Of a stretch of DNA of 33,587 nt, positions 1-8,695 are shown piece after piece. Position 1 is the stretch's first letter. The number at the start of each line of letters is the position of its first letter. Below the pieces are notes generated by a model that ran no database searches, was not told the origin of the DNA, and was given only the letters and a program-made list of their open reading frames with translations. The position numbers and the translations under genes were made by a program. The stretch comes from Cyanobacteria bacterium K_Offshore_surface_m2_239 (GTDB lineage Bacteria > Cyanobacteriota > Cyanobacteriia > PCC-6307 > Cyanobiaceae). Location: NCBI GenBank assembly GCA_016882305.1, contig VGQX01000018.1, positions 1 to 33,587 of the forward strand, given 5' to 3'.

Positions 1-1261
<1,261 letters not shown>

Positions 1262-1341
1262 GGGAAGGAGGAGCAAGGGTTGCAGAGAGGGATCCCTGAA
1301 CCGGTGTGAGCTCATCCTCAAGCGCATGATCCGATCAGGGA

Positions 1342-1359
1342 ACACTGCGCGCGCAGTGT
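1342..1359. promoter_or_regulatory. 18-bp perfect palindrome between luxR-type gene and chitinase
   Basis: ACACTGCGCGCGCAGTGT is fully self-complementary. It lies 8 bp past the stop of the LuxR-type gene and 80 bp upstream of the chitinase ATG. No T run follows on either strand, so an ordinary intrinsic terminator is not well supported. An operator or a stem of 7 bp with a GCGC loop both fit. Confidence 0.5.
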
Positions 1360-1367
1360 CTTTCCGC

Positions 1368-2066
1368 TCAGCCGTGGAGGCCCAGCCGCAGGGCCAGGGC
1401 CGCCGCCGCGTTCCGATCGGGCAGCTCCAGCTTCCGCAGGATGCGTTGCACGTGATCGCGAGCCGTCACCTCCGCCACCACGAGCCGCTCAGCGATCTGG
1501 CGGTTGGTGAGGCCCTCCACCACCAGGGCCAGCACATCCCGTTCCCGCTCGGTGAGGGGGGCGACGATGGCCTGCGCCTCCTGGATCCGTCGCTGGGCGT
1601 CCGGATCGAGATGGGCCTGGCCCTCCCGCAGGCGCTCCACCGCCCGCAACAGCCCTCCCTTCCCCACCATTCCCTCCCCGACGATCGCCACCCTCGGCGC
1701 GCCGAGCAACGCCATCAGGGGCAGAGGCGGGGCCTCCTCCTGCAGGAGCACCAGCAGGGACGGCGGATCCGGCCGACGCAGCCAGTCGGCCAGCAGGGGA
1801 ACGCAGTCGCCATCTCGGAGCCGGCTCGTGGTCGCCACGAGCACATCCGCGGCGGAGTCCGGCAACAGAGGCCGAAGGTCAGCGACCGTGGAGGCCATGC
1901 CCAGCAGTCGGGGAGGCAGGACCGCCGGGTCCTGGCTGAGCAGGTTGCTGCGCAGCATGGTGGTGTAGGCGGGAGAGGGGTTGCCCACCAGCAGCCGCAC
2001 GCCACTGAGCAAGCGACGGAGGGTGGCGTCGATTCGAGGAAAGTCGGCGGCCCCGGAATGGGTCAT
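1368..2066 (-). CDS. LuxR-family transcriptional regulator with degenerate receiver-like N-terminus
   Basis: 232 residues. The C-terminal ~65 residues are a classic LuxR/FixJ helix-turn-helix: LTERERDVLALVVEGLTN, then RQIAERLVVAEVTARDHVQ and RILRKL. The N-terminal ~140 residues look like an alternating strand/helix receiver fold (segments LLVGNPSP, VLVATTS, LLVLLQ, VAIVGEG) but lack an evident phosphoacceptor aspartate pocket. Phosphorylation-independent control is therefore likely (inference). The ATG at 2066 is preferred over an upstream in-frame start at 2150, which would overlap grrM. It starts 16 bp after the grrM stop, so it is probably co-transcribed with the grr cassette. The chitinase lies downstream on the same strand. 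Candidate targets are the grr operon and the chitinase. Confidence 0.85.
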   Translation of the reverse strand: MTHSGAADFPRIDATLRRLLSGVRLLVGNPSPAYTTMLRSNLLSQDPAVLPPRLLGMASTVADLRPLLPDSAADVLVATTSRLRDGDCVPLLADWLRRPDPPSLLVLLQEEAPPLPLMALLGAPRVAIVGEGMVGKGGLLRAVERLREGQAHLDPDAQRRIQEAQAIVAPLTERERDVLALVVEGLTNRQIAERLVVAEVTARDHVQRILRKLELPDRNAAAALALRLGLHG

Positions 2067-2082
2067 CGTTGGCGGGAAGGGA

Positions 2083-3315
2083 TCAGGGCCGCGACGGAAG
2101 CGGCGCCTCCGCCAAGCCCAGAGACCGCTCCAGACCGGAGAGCACCACATCGGCCACGACCTTCACACGCCAGCGACACGCCTGGGTTTCGCCGCAAGCC
2201 AGGGTCCCCGACTCCCAGTATTTGTTGCTGCCCGCGCCGCCTCCGCAGAGGGCGAAGTGTTCACAGGACTGGCGGCACATCTCCACACCAGCGGCCATGT
2301 CAGCGGCGATGCGTTGAAAGGCTGGCGTGGCCATCGCCTCCACCAGGGAATCCCGCCCCACCTGCCCCAGGAGGAAGTCGCCGTAGCGCTCGGTCCGCAC
2401 GCCCAGCAACTCCGGATCAAAGGTGGAGAAGCGCCCCTCGACATCCACGCTCAGGATCACGAAGGGTCGGTTCATGTCGGTGTGATCGACGCGGGCGCCA
2501 CCCGCCACCTGGCCGCAAAGGGTTTCGAATTCCCGCAGGCGCAGGGCGCCGGGATGCTGGGCGCAGAGCTGCCAGAAGCGCTCCAGGAAGGCGCGCCAAC
2601 GTCCCTCCAGCTCGGGCCGATCGAGGCTGGAGAGCGTGTTGGCGCCTTCCGTCTCCTCCATGTTGAAGCCCACGTCGCGGATGTCGTGCTCCAGGTAGAA
2701 GTCGAAGAGCGCGTCGGCGTGATCGAGGGAGGCGGCGGTGAGCACGGTGATCGCCTGAAACGGCAGGCCATGGCGCCGCAACTGGGCGATGCCCCGCATG
2801 GTGGCGGCGTGGCTGCCGAGACCGGTGCGGGTGCGACGGTGGGCGTCATGCAGAAACGCCGGACCATCCACGCTCACCCCCACCTGGATGGCATTGCGGG
2901 CAAAGCAGTCGCACCAGCGGTCATCGATCACCATGGCATTGGTCTGAATCGCCTGCTGGATGCGCAGATCGCCGCGGCCATGGCGCGCGAGGGCGGCGGC
3001 GATGCGATGGCTCGCCTCGTCATAGAAGGCGGGCGGCGCCATCAGGGGCTCGCCGGCATGCCACAGGAGCGTGAAATCTCCCGCCACGAAGGGGCTGCTC
3101 AGCACCGTGTCGAGGATCGGATCCAGCAGGGCCGGTTCTAGGCGGCGACGGTCGCGGCGATCGGGGAGATAGCAGTAGTCGCAGTCGAGATTGCAAAAGG
3201 GCGTGGCCTGGACCACCAGCAGGTCCAGGGGACCGGCGACATCCCCGGGCAGGGGACCGGCATCGTCCTCAGCGGCGGCCGCGGAAAGGGAAGGGGACAG
3301 CACCACGCGACTCAC
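2083..3315 (-). CDS. grrM: GrrM/OscB-type radical SAM/SPASM cyclophane-forming peptide maturase
   Basis: About 410 residues from the GTG at 3315. The radical SAM cluster motif is CNLDCDYC (Cys41, Cys45, Cys48), followed by the SAM-binding segment LLWHAGEPL. A C-terminal SPASM domain carries Cys at about 347, 351, 357, 374 and 380 for auxiliary iron-sulfur clusters. The family installs three-residue cyclophanes that link an aromatic ring to the beta carbon of a residue two positions on; its substrate here would be GrrA. The GTG start overlaps the grrA stop as GTGA, typical translational coupling. A start at 3375 is open but would overlap the grrA core by 64 bp, and its duplicated MGQLP N-terminus is simply grrA's repeats read in another frame. 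Identification rests on the SPASM cysteines together with the grrP-grrA context. Confidence 0.88.
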   Translation of the reverse strand: MSRVVLSPSLSAAAAEDDAGPLPGDVAGPLDLLVVQATPFCNLDCDYCYLPDRRDRRRLEPALLDPILDTVLSSPFVAGDFTLLWHAGEPLMAPPAFYDEASHRIAAALARHGRGDLRIQQAIQTNAMVIDDRWCDCFARNAIQVGVSVDGPAFLHDAHRRTRTGLGSHAATMRGIAQLRRHGLPFQAITVLTAASLDHADALFDFYLEHDIRDVGFNMEETEGANTLSSLDRPELEGRWRAFLERFWQLCAQHPGALRLREFETLCGQVAGGARVDHTDMNRPFVILSVDVEGRFSTFDPELLGVRTERYGDFLLGQVGRDSLVEAMATPAFQRIAADMAAGVEMCRQSCEHFALCGGGAGSNKYWESGTLACGETQACRWRVKVVADVVLSGLERSLGLAEAPLPSRP

Positions 3316-3785
3316 CAGTTGATGAAGCGGGGACCATTGCGGAAGTTGCCCCATCCGGGGCGGAAGTTGGCCCACACGGGAGGGCGGTAGACGGCGCCGC
3401 CATGGATCCGATTGGGCCAGGTGCGATTGGCCCAGCCGCGGTTGTTGCCGTTCAGCCAGGCCCCCGCCAGCAGCCAGGGCTCCCCCTCCTTCCGCCCGTC
3501 GGGCAGCCCGTCCGGCAGGCCAGCCTCCACCGCCCCGGCCCGCGCGCGGATCTCCTCCGAGAGGCGCCGCAGGCGGGCCTCCATGGCCTCCGCCGGGGAC
3601 GGCGCGGCGGCCTCCCCCCGGCCGGGGAGGGGCGGCGCCTCGGCGGCCGCAGGGGTGCTCGCCTCCGGTGGGTTGTCCGGAGGGGTGGCGGAGACGGCCG
3701 CCTCGGCCGGAGGGGCGGTTGAAAGCGCGAGGGAGGGCAGGGAGAGCAGGAAGGCCAGCAGGCCGGCGGAAGGGTTCGAAGGCAT
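3312..3785 (-). CDS. grrA: GrrA/OscA-type RiPP precursor with seven aromatic-X-Asn tripeptides
   Basis: 157 residues. Residues 1-30 are a signal peptide (hydrophobic LLAFLLSLPSLAL, then an Ala-rich cleavage region). Residues 31-100 form a Pro/Ala/Glu-rich leader. The C-terminal ~48 residues are a Gly/Asn/Trp-rich core. It contains WLN110-112, WAN118-120, WPN123-125, WAN138-140, WGN145-147, FRN148-150 and FIN154-156, the aromatic-X-Asn form that three-residue cyclophane synthases modify. The peptide ends on Trp157. It is encoded directly upstream of the maturase with a 4-bp overlap and 12 bp downstream of grrP. The mature product is presumably exported and cross-linked; its biological activity is not known to me. 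The number of rings actually formed is inference. Confidence 0.85.
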   Translation of the reverse strand: MPSNPSAGLLAFLLSLPSLALSTAPPAEAAVSATPPDNPPEASTPAAAEAPPLPGRGEAAAPSPAEAMEARLRRLSEEIRARAGAVEAGLPDGLPDGRKEGEPWLLAGAWLNGNNRGWANRTWPNRIHGGAVYRPPVWANFRPGWGNFRNGPRFINW

Positions 3786-3797
3786 GGCAGCAGACGA

Positions 3798-4847
3798 TCA
3801 GGGGCGGGTGGAGGCCGCTGGCGCGGCGGGAGCGGGAGCAACGGAGGCCGGAGCGGCGGGAGCGGGGGCGGTCGCCCCCGGGGCCAGCCGTTCATGGGTG
3901 AGCAGCACGGCCTCGAAGTAAGCGCGCACCATGTCGCTCGGCAGCTGCACGATCCCCTGGGGACCAAACCAACGGTTCACGGCCGCCACCGAAGCCGGCT
4001 CGTCATCCAGGTAGCCCTGGAGCATGCCGATGATGGCCAGATTCGCCAGGTTGCGGAAGGTGGAGTTGTTCTCCGGCACGATGCAGCCCACCGCGTAGCG
4101 GCCATAGGCCTCCCGCGGCACCAGCTCGTAGGCCTGAGCGGTCTTGAACTGCTTGGCGTAGGGGGCGAGCGCCCCCGCCAGCAGGATCGAATCCCCCGCC
4201 ATGCCATCCAGGCGCCCCTGGATCACCTGGGCCACGCCCGTCTCCAGATCCTTCTGGGGCACGCGCACGGCGGCCGGCTGCAGCGTTCGGATCGTCGCCT
4301 CCCCCAGCGAGCCGGGAATCACGCCGATGCGCTTGCCCACCAGGGCCTGGGGCGTGGCCTGCACGCCTCCCTTGGTGAGCAGGCGAATGCCCGAGAGGCT
4401 GAAGGGCACGCTGTAGTCGACCACCATCTCCTGCTGCCAGGTGAAGGGGAGGCCACAGGCCAGGTCGACATCGCCGCGACTCACCATTTGGTAGAGCGCG
4501 TCCGTGGTGTCCACGGGTCGGAACTCAAGCCGCACCGGCTTTTCGAGGTAGCGCGACACCTCTGCGGCGATGCGTTGCGCCACATCCACCGACACCCCCA
4601 CCAACTGCTGCTGGCCATCGACGTAGGCGTAGGGGATCAGGTTGGTGCGCGTGCCGATGGTGATCACTCCCGTGCGGGCGGCGCGCTCCACCACGGTTTC
4701 CGCCCGGGCGGCGGGGGCTGCCGCCAGCAGGGCGCCCGCCACCAGGCCCAGGGCCGCCCACCAGGGCTTGCTCCGGCGGCGACGGGCGACGGGCGACGGG
4801 ATGGCGGGGTCCAGCGAGGGCTGGTGGGGCGCGGCGGGCTGAGGCAA
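3798..4847 (-). CDS. grrP: GrrP: periplasmic substrate-binding-like protein of the GRRM cassette
   Basis: 349 residues. A basic run (RRRR, residues 22-25) precedes a hydrophobic segment WWAALGLVAGALLAAAP and a cleavage-like ARAE. The body is a type II amino-acid-binding-protein fold: TGVITIGTRTNLIPYAYVD, then VSVDVAQRIAAEV and GDVDLACGLPFTW. The tail is Ala/Pro-rich low complexity. GrrP proteins are solute-binding-like orphans with no ABC permease beside them, found next to grrA and grrM. A role in sensing or carrying the peptide is a guess. First gene of the minus-strand cassette, 12 bp before grrA. The ATG at 4847 gives an unusually long n-region; a GTG just before RRRR is an alternative start. 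Confidence 0.85.
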   Translation of the reverse strand: MPQPAAPHQPSLDPAIPSPVARRRRSKPWWAALGLVAGALLAAAPAARAETVVERAARTGVITIGTRTNLIPYAYVDGQQQLVGVSVDVAQRIAAEVSRYLEKPVRLEFRPVDTTDALYQMVSRGDVDLACGLPFTWQQEMVVDYSVPFSLSGIRLLTKGGVQATPQALVGKRIGVIPGSLGEATIRTLQPAAVRVPQKDLETGVAQVIQGRLDGMAGDSILLAGALAPYAKQFKTAQAYELVPREAYGRYAVGCIVPENNSTFRNLANLAIIGMLQGYLDDEPASVAAVNRWFGPQGIVQLPSDMVRAYFEAVLLTHERLAPGATAPAPAAPASVAPAPAAPAASTRP

Positions 4848-4887
4848 GCGCGGGAAAGGGGGCTGCCTGGATCATGGCCAGCGATGG

Positions 4888-4907
4888 GTCAGCGGTCAGC
4901 CGCTGAC
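4888..4907. promoter_or_regulatory. Inverted repeat in the divergent grrP / acyltransferase promoter region
   Basis: GTCAGCGG (4888-4895) and CCGCTGAC (4900-4907) flank a 4-base TCAG centre, within the 140-bp divergent intergenic region. It lies 40 bp upstream of the grrP ATG and 80 bp upstream of the acyltransferase ATG. The position suits an operator for one or both genes; a hairpin in the leader is the alternative. Confidence 0.45.
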
Positions 4908-4987
4908 GGCGGGAGCGTGGGACTTCTTCATCTGCGCCGCCGCGTCGTGTCGTGCCGTCCGCGCCGCCGCCTTTCTAGGCCGGAGGG

Positions 4988-6367
4988 ATGCCCGCCGCCG
5001 CCCCCCTCACCTTTCTGCCCCCCCGCCTGGATGGGCGGGTGTTGACGCTCAGCCGCTGGTTGCTGCCCCTCTGGCTGCGCCACCAGAGCCAGCTGACGCG
5101 GCTCACGGTGCGCCATGCCGAGCGCCTGCTGGAGGCCATGGAGCGCTTTCAGGCGGGAGAGGCGCGCCTGCTGATCGCCTTCCGCCACCCGAGCGTGGAT
5201 GATCCGGCCGCCATGGCCCATCTGTTCTGGAAGGCCCTGCCGCGGGAGGCCCGGCGACGGGGGGTGCGGCTGCGGCCCTCGCCCCATGCCCAGTTCCTCT
5301 ACGACCGGGGGATTCCGCTGTGGGCCGGCCCGCGGGTGGGCTGGCTGCTCTCCCGCCTCGGGGGCTGCTCGATCCAGCGGGGCAAGCTGGACGCCCCAGC
5401 CCTGCGCACCGCCCGCCAACTGCTGTTGGAGGGTCCCCATCCGTTGGCGGTGGCGCCGGAGGGCGCCACCAACGGCCACAACGAGCTCGTCAGCCCCCTG
5501 GAGCCCGGCGTGGCGCAGCTGGCGTTCTGGACGGCGGAGGACCTGCGCAAGGCCGGCCGCCCCGAGCGGATGGTGATCGCGCCGGTGGGGTTGCAATACA
5601 GCTTCAGCCAGCCGGTGTGGCCCGCCATCGACAGCCTGTTGCGCCAGCTGGAGCGGGAGGCGGGCCTGGACAGCGCTCCCGACCCCGATCCGAGCGAGGA
5701 GGCGCTCTACGAAAGGCTGCTCGCCCTGGCAGAGCGCATGCTCACCCTGATGGAGACGTTTTATCGGGACGCCTACCATCGCCCCCTGCCCGTGGCCGGC
5801 CCGCTCCCGGCGGGGGACGCGGGGCAGGCGGCCCTGGGCGACCGGTTGGGGCGGTTGCTGGAGACGGCCCTGGAGGTGGTGGAGAGCTCCTTCGGGCTGC
5901 CGGCCCGAGGGGAACTGGGCAGCCGTTGCCGCCGGTTGGAGCAGGCCGGCTGGGAGCGCATCCATCCGCCGGGCGGCAACGGCGTCCGGCGCTCCGCCCT
6001 GGAGAGGGGCCTGGCGGACCGGCTGGCGGAGGAAACGGAGCGGCGCCTCTGGCACATGCGCCTGGTGGAGGCCTTTGTGGCGGTGAGCGGCGGCTACGTG
6101 CGGGAGCGCCCCAGCCAGGAGCGCTTCGCCGACACCCTGCTGCTGCTGTGGGACACCCAGTGCCGCCTGCTCGGCGGCACCCCCGTGGACCGCCCCCGCC
6201 TGGGCCCGCGGCAGGCGTGGATCACGATCGACACCCCCATCGCCGTGGAGGAGCGCCTGGAGGCCTATCGGGCGGACCGGAAGCGGGCGGTGGCCGACCT
6301 GACCGCTGAACTGCAGCACCGCCTGCAGGGCCTGATCCTGCCCACCGATCTGTCAGCACCGGAGTGA
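4988..6367 (+). CDS. PlsC-like lysophospholipid acyltransferase family protein
   Basis: 459 residues. The N-terminal ~240 residues carry acyltransferase motifs: HPSVDD, an HX4D catalytic motif at His67/Asp72; LYDRGIPLWAG near residues 100-115; and VAPEGATNG near 155-165, matching the glycerophosphate-binding xPEGTxS motif. Family members transfer fatty acyl groups to lysophosphatidate or related acceptors at the membrane. The C-terminal ~210 residues are helical and Glu/Arg-rich with no motif I recognise. The ATG at 4988 has a good GGAGGG Shine-Dalgarno directly upstream. Transcribed away from the grr cassette. The substrate cannot be told from sequence. Confidence 0.75.
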   Translation: MPAAAPLTFLPPRLDGRVLTLSRWLLPLWLRHQSQLTRLTVRHAERLLEAMERFQAGEARLLIAFRHPSVDDPAAMAHLFWKALPREARRRGVRLRPSPHAQFLYDRGIPLWAGPRVGWLLSRLGGCSIQRGKLDAPALRTARQLLLEGPHPLAVAPEGATNGHNELVSPLEPGVAQLAFWTAEDLRKAGRPERMVIAPVGLQYSFSQPVWPAIDSLLRQLEREAGLDSAPDPDPSEEALYERLLALAERMLTLMETFYRDAYHRPLPVAGPLPAGDAGQAALGDRLGRLLETALEVVESSFGLPARGELGSRCRRLEQAGWERIHPPGGNGVRRSALERGLADRLAEETERRLWHMRLVEAFVAVSGGYVRERPSQERFADTLLLLWDTQCRLLGGTPVDRPRLGPRQAWITIDTPIAVEERLEAYRADRKRAVADLTAELQHRLQGLILPTDLSAPE

Positions 6368-6446
6368 CCAAACAGGACGATGATGGACAGTTCAGGGGAA
6401 CGAATGAATGGCGGTTGGCGGCTGGCAGGAAGCCGGCGACGCAGGT

Positions 6447-7766
6447 TCAGCCGCTGGAACTTGGGACCACCAGACCATGGGAGCGGAAGCCGTCGCGCAG
6501 GAAGGTGGCTAAAGGGGCAGGGTTGGAAAGACTGAAATGGGGCGAGGTATCAACGAAGAGGAGATTGCCATCCAAGGTTGGAAAACAAGAATCTTTCTCG
6601 CAAAGCAAAGGCAGCGGATCGAGATATGCAATTCGGGAATTATCCCTAGCAAAATTCTGCAAGATTTTTGATAAAGGAGCTCGATTGGCCAATATCAACG
6701 ACTTTGAAACGCGACAGCCTCGCCCTCCTGTCAAGAGAAAACTTCGTTTGAAATCTTCTTCAGAGCATGTGTGAGGGATGTCATCCATCAACACGATGGC
6801 CGCGATCCTGGGCAATGCATCGTTGCTCAACTGTTGGATCTGATTTTGGACGCCGAGGAATCCCTCCTTCGTTTCTGGAACACGACGAGAATAAACGATG
6901 ACATCCTTGGGTTGAAGATTCTGGATAAACCGTTGATAAACCTGGCTATTGTTCCAGAAATTGGCCGCAGCGATGGTGTCTTTCGTATGAAATGGGTGAG
7001 CCATTGCATTGGTGAGATAGCGCACACCAGCGAAACTGGTCTGCACCGCTGCCGACTGCACACTGGGGACAAGGTTGCTGGCATGGCTATCCCCAAGGAC
7101 AAAGACGTAGGGTTCCTTATTGGAGCGATCGAGACAGGTACTCCACTGGCTGCGATCCAGCTTGATGCTCATCAACTCACAGGGCATTTTGGATTGAACA
7201 TAGACAAAGTCCTCAGCCTTAAACTTTCCAAGATACATTTTGCTCCCGAGACCTTTGCCGATCCCCACGAGCAAAACAGCCGCCAGAATCAAAGCCATGA
7301 TCCCTATGGCAATGCAGTGCACATCACGAAGGGATGGCCTGGGCTTTCGGAAGGGGACCTCAATGAATCGATAAGAGAATACGGAGAGAACTACAATCAA
7401 AAGACACTGAAAGGGGATGGTCCACCAATGAATACCGATTGACAGGCGGCTGAGGGCAATCACACCCCAGTGCCAGAGATACAATGAATAGGAAATCAAA
7501 CCAATCCACACCAATCTTTGGTTCGTGAGCAAGCCGTAGGCCCAGGTCCGTTCGCGCAGGGCCAGGAGAAGGATCAGCGTTGCCAGAACAGCCGCGATCG
7601 TCGCCGGCACCGCAAAGGCAACGGGCAAAAAAAAAGCAAGCCCAAGCACAACCATGCTGATCGTCACCGCGATGGCGGGAATTGATTTATCTCTACCCCA
7701 GCCAAGACGCGCCCAGACGAGAAAAAGCAAACAGCCAGCGCCCATCTCCCAGAATCGAGATGGCAT
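6447..7766 (-). CDS. C-terminal half of a frameshifted OafA/YrhL-type acyltransferase, with SGNH domain
   Basis: 439 residues from an ATG that overlaps the stop of the N-terminal half (TGATG). It starts in the middle of the family's eighth transmembrane region (MPSRFWEMGAG, equivalent to the usual TRAWELLLGA). It continues through the last membrane helices (YSLYLWHWGVIAL, RFIEVPFRK) and ends in an SGNH esterase-like domain with GDSHASN (nucleophile Ser) and a terminal DTSPHFS (catalytic Asp/His). Such proteins O-acetylate surface polysaccharide or peptidoglycan. As a separate polypeptide it lacks the N-terminal catalytic half. Base composition is visibly more AT-rich than the flanking genes, suggesting acquired DNA. 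Confidence 0.75.
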   Translation of the reverse strand: MPSRFWEMGAGCLLFLVWARLGWGRDKSIPAIAVTISMVVLGLAFFLPVAFAVPATIAAVLATLILLLALRERTWAYGLLTNQRLVWIGLISYSLYLWHWGVIALSRLSIGIHWWTIPFQCLLIVVLSVFSYRFIEVPFRKPRPSLRDVHCIAIGIMALILAAVLLVGIGKGLGSKMYLGKFKAEDFVYVQSKMPCELMSIKLDRSQWSTCLDRSNKEPYVFVLGDSHASNLVPSVQSAAVQTSFAGVRYLTNAMAHPFHTKDTIAAANFWNNSQVYQRFIQNLQPKDVIVYSRRVPETKEGFLGVQNQIQQLSNDALPRIAAIVLMDDIPHTCSEEDFKRSFLLTGGRGCRVSKSLILANRAPLSKILQNFARDNSRIAYLDPLPLLCEKDSCFPTLDGNLLFVDTSPHFSLSNPAPLATFLRDGFRSHGLVVPSSSG

Positions 7767-8380
7767 CAGGAAGTAAGCAGCCGCATGATTTTAGTGTATA
7801 AGAAGATAAATAGTCCCAGCGAGACAAGCGACAGGATACTGATGAACACCGCCAGGTTGCGCGTGCCTCGCGCCGAGGAATGCGGAAATCCAGTAGCAAG
7901 CAAGAGGAAGGGGAAGATGAAATAAAATTGTTCCTCCACCCCAAGAGACCACGTATGCGTGTAAGGATTGGGTTTTGCCGATTCCGAAAAGTATTGCACC
8001 GCATCCCGATAAAGCTGGATATTGGAAAGCCCAAAAAGAGCTCGGCGCCCGATGCCAAGCGTAACGCCTGGATCTGGAACCAGGAAGCAAATAACAATGG
8101 CAATGCTGACAATGAAGAGCAAAAGCGCAGGCAACAGGCGACGAACTCTCCTGGCATAAAAGCCAAAAAACATCTCGCCAAAAGAGCTGTTTGGCCGGCT
8201 GGCCAGCGAGGCCATGATGACGAAACCGGAAATAACGAAGAAAACATCGACACCTAGATATCCACGAGGCAATAGTTTATCGTTGAAGTGATTAACAATT
8301 ACCGCCAGCACTGCAACGCCTCTCATCCCATCAATTTCGGGCCGATGCCCCATCCGCAGCGGGGCGGTCCATTTCGTCAT
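7766..8380 (-). CDS. N-terminal half of the frameshifted OafA/YrhL-type acyltransferase
   Basis: 204 residues. It begins MTKWTAPLRM, then HRPEIDGMRGVAVLAVIVNHF, the hallmark acyltransferase-3 start, followed by GYLGVDVFFVISGFVI, RRVRRLLPALLL and THTWSLGVEEQFYFIFP. The frame breaks after LFIFLYTK: the next residues IMRLLTS and a stop are out of frame. Inserting one A in the AAAA run restores TKNHAAAYFLMPSRFW and joins it to the downstream half. Either a true one-base deletion (pseudogene), a phase-variable or slippage-expressed gene, or a sequencing error. Together the two halves would give a normal ~640-residue OafA/SGNH protein. Confidence 0.78.
   Translation of the reverse strand: MTKWTAPLRMGHRPEIDGMRGVAVLAVIVNHFNDKLLPRGYLGVDVFFVISGFVIMASLASRPNSSFGEMFFGFYARRVRRLLPALLLFIVSIAIVICFLVPDPGVTLGIGRRALFGLSNIQLYRDAVQYFSESAKPNPYTHTWSLGVEEQFYFIFPFLLLATGFPHSSARGTRNLAVFISILSLVSLGLFIFLYTKIMRLLTS
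7789..7792 (-). other. Probable frameshift position (A4 run) inside the acyltransferase gene
   Basis: On the coding strand ACT AAA ATC becomes ACT AAA AAT CAT if one A is added, which fuses the two reading frames exactly at a conserved point of the family. Four As is a short run for strong slippage, so a fixed mutation or a read error is at least as likely. Confidence 0.65.
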
Positions 8381-8602
8381 GGGAGAGGGGATGAAGGGTT
8401 AGACAATGCTGAATTCTCAGCAGCCGCCTACTGAATGTGGAGGTCTCAAGGACACTTCCCCATGCGACACGCGAGACAGCAGTGGGTTCCATGGGCGGAT
8501 CAATGCCTTCACGGAAGCGAAATTCATTTTAACTCTACTTGGAAATACACCCCGATCTCCGCCAGGAATCGCTCTCACCAGACCACCTCAGCGTCTCGAA
8601 GA

Positions 8603-8652
8603 GTTGCGGATGTCCCGCAACCTTCTGTCCTGTGCACCGCGCTGTGCACAGG
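8603..8652. other. Two adjacent stem-loops in the 8381-8695 gap
   Basis: First stem GTTGCGG (8603-8609) / CCGCAAC (8615-8621) with a 5-base loop. Second stem CCTGTGCAC (8629-8637) / GTGCACAGG (8644-8652) with a 6-base loop. They sit 44-93 bp past the stop of the oxygenase gene read from the right. No T run follows, so they are terminator-like at best. The rest of the gap shows no convincing gene. Confidence 0.45.
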
Positions 8653-8695
8653 CCCTAACCGCGCAGGGAACAGAGGGGGGAGCGCAGGAACCTCG

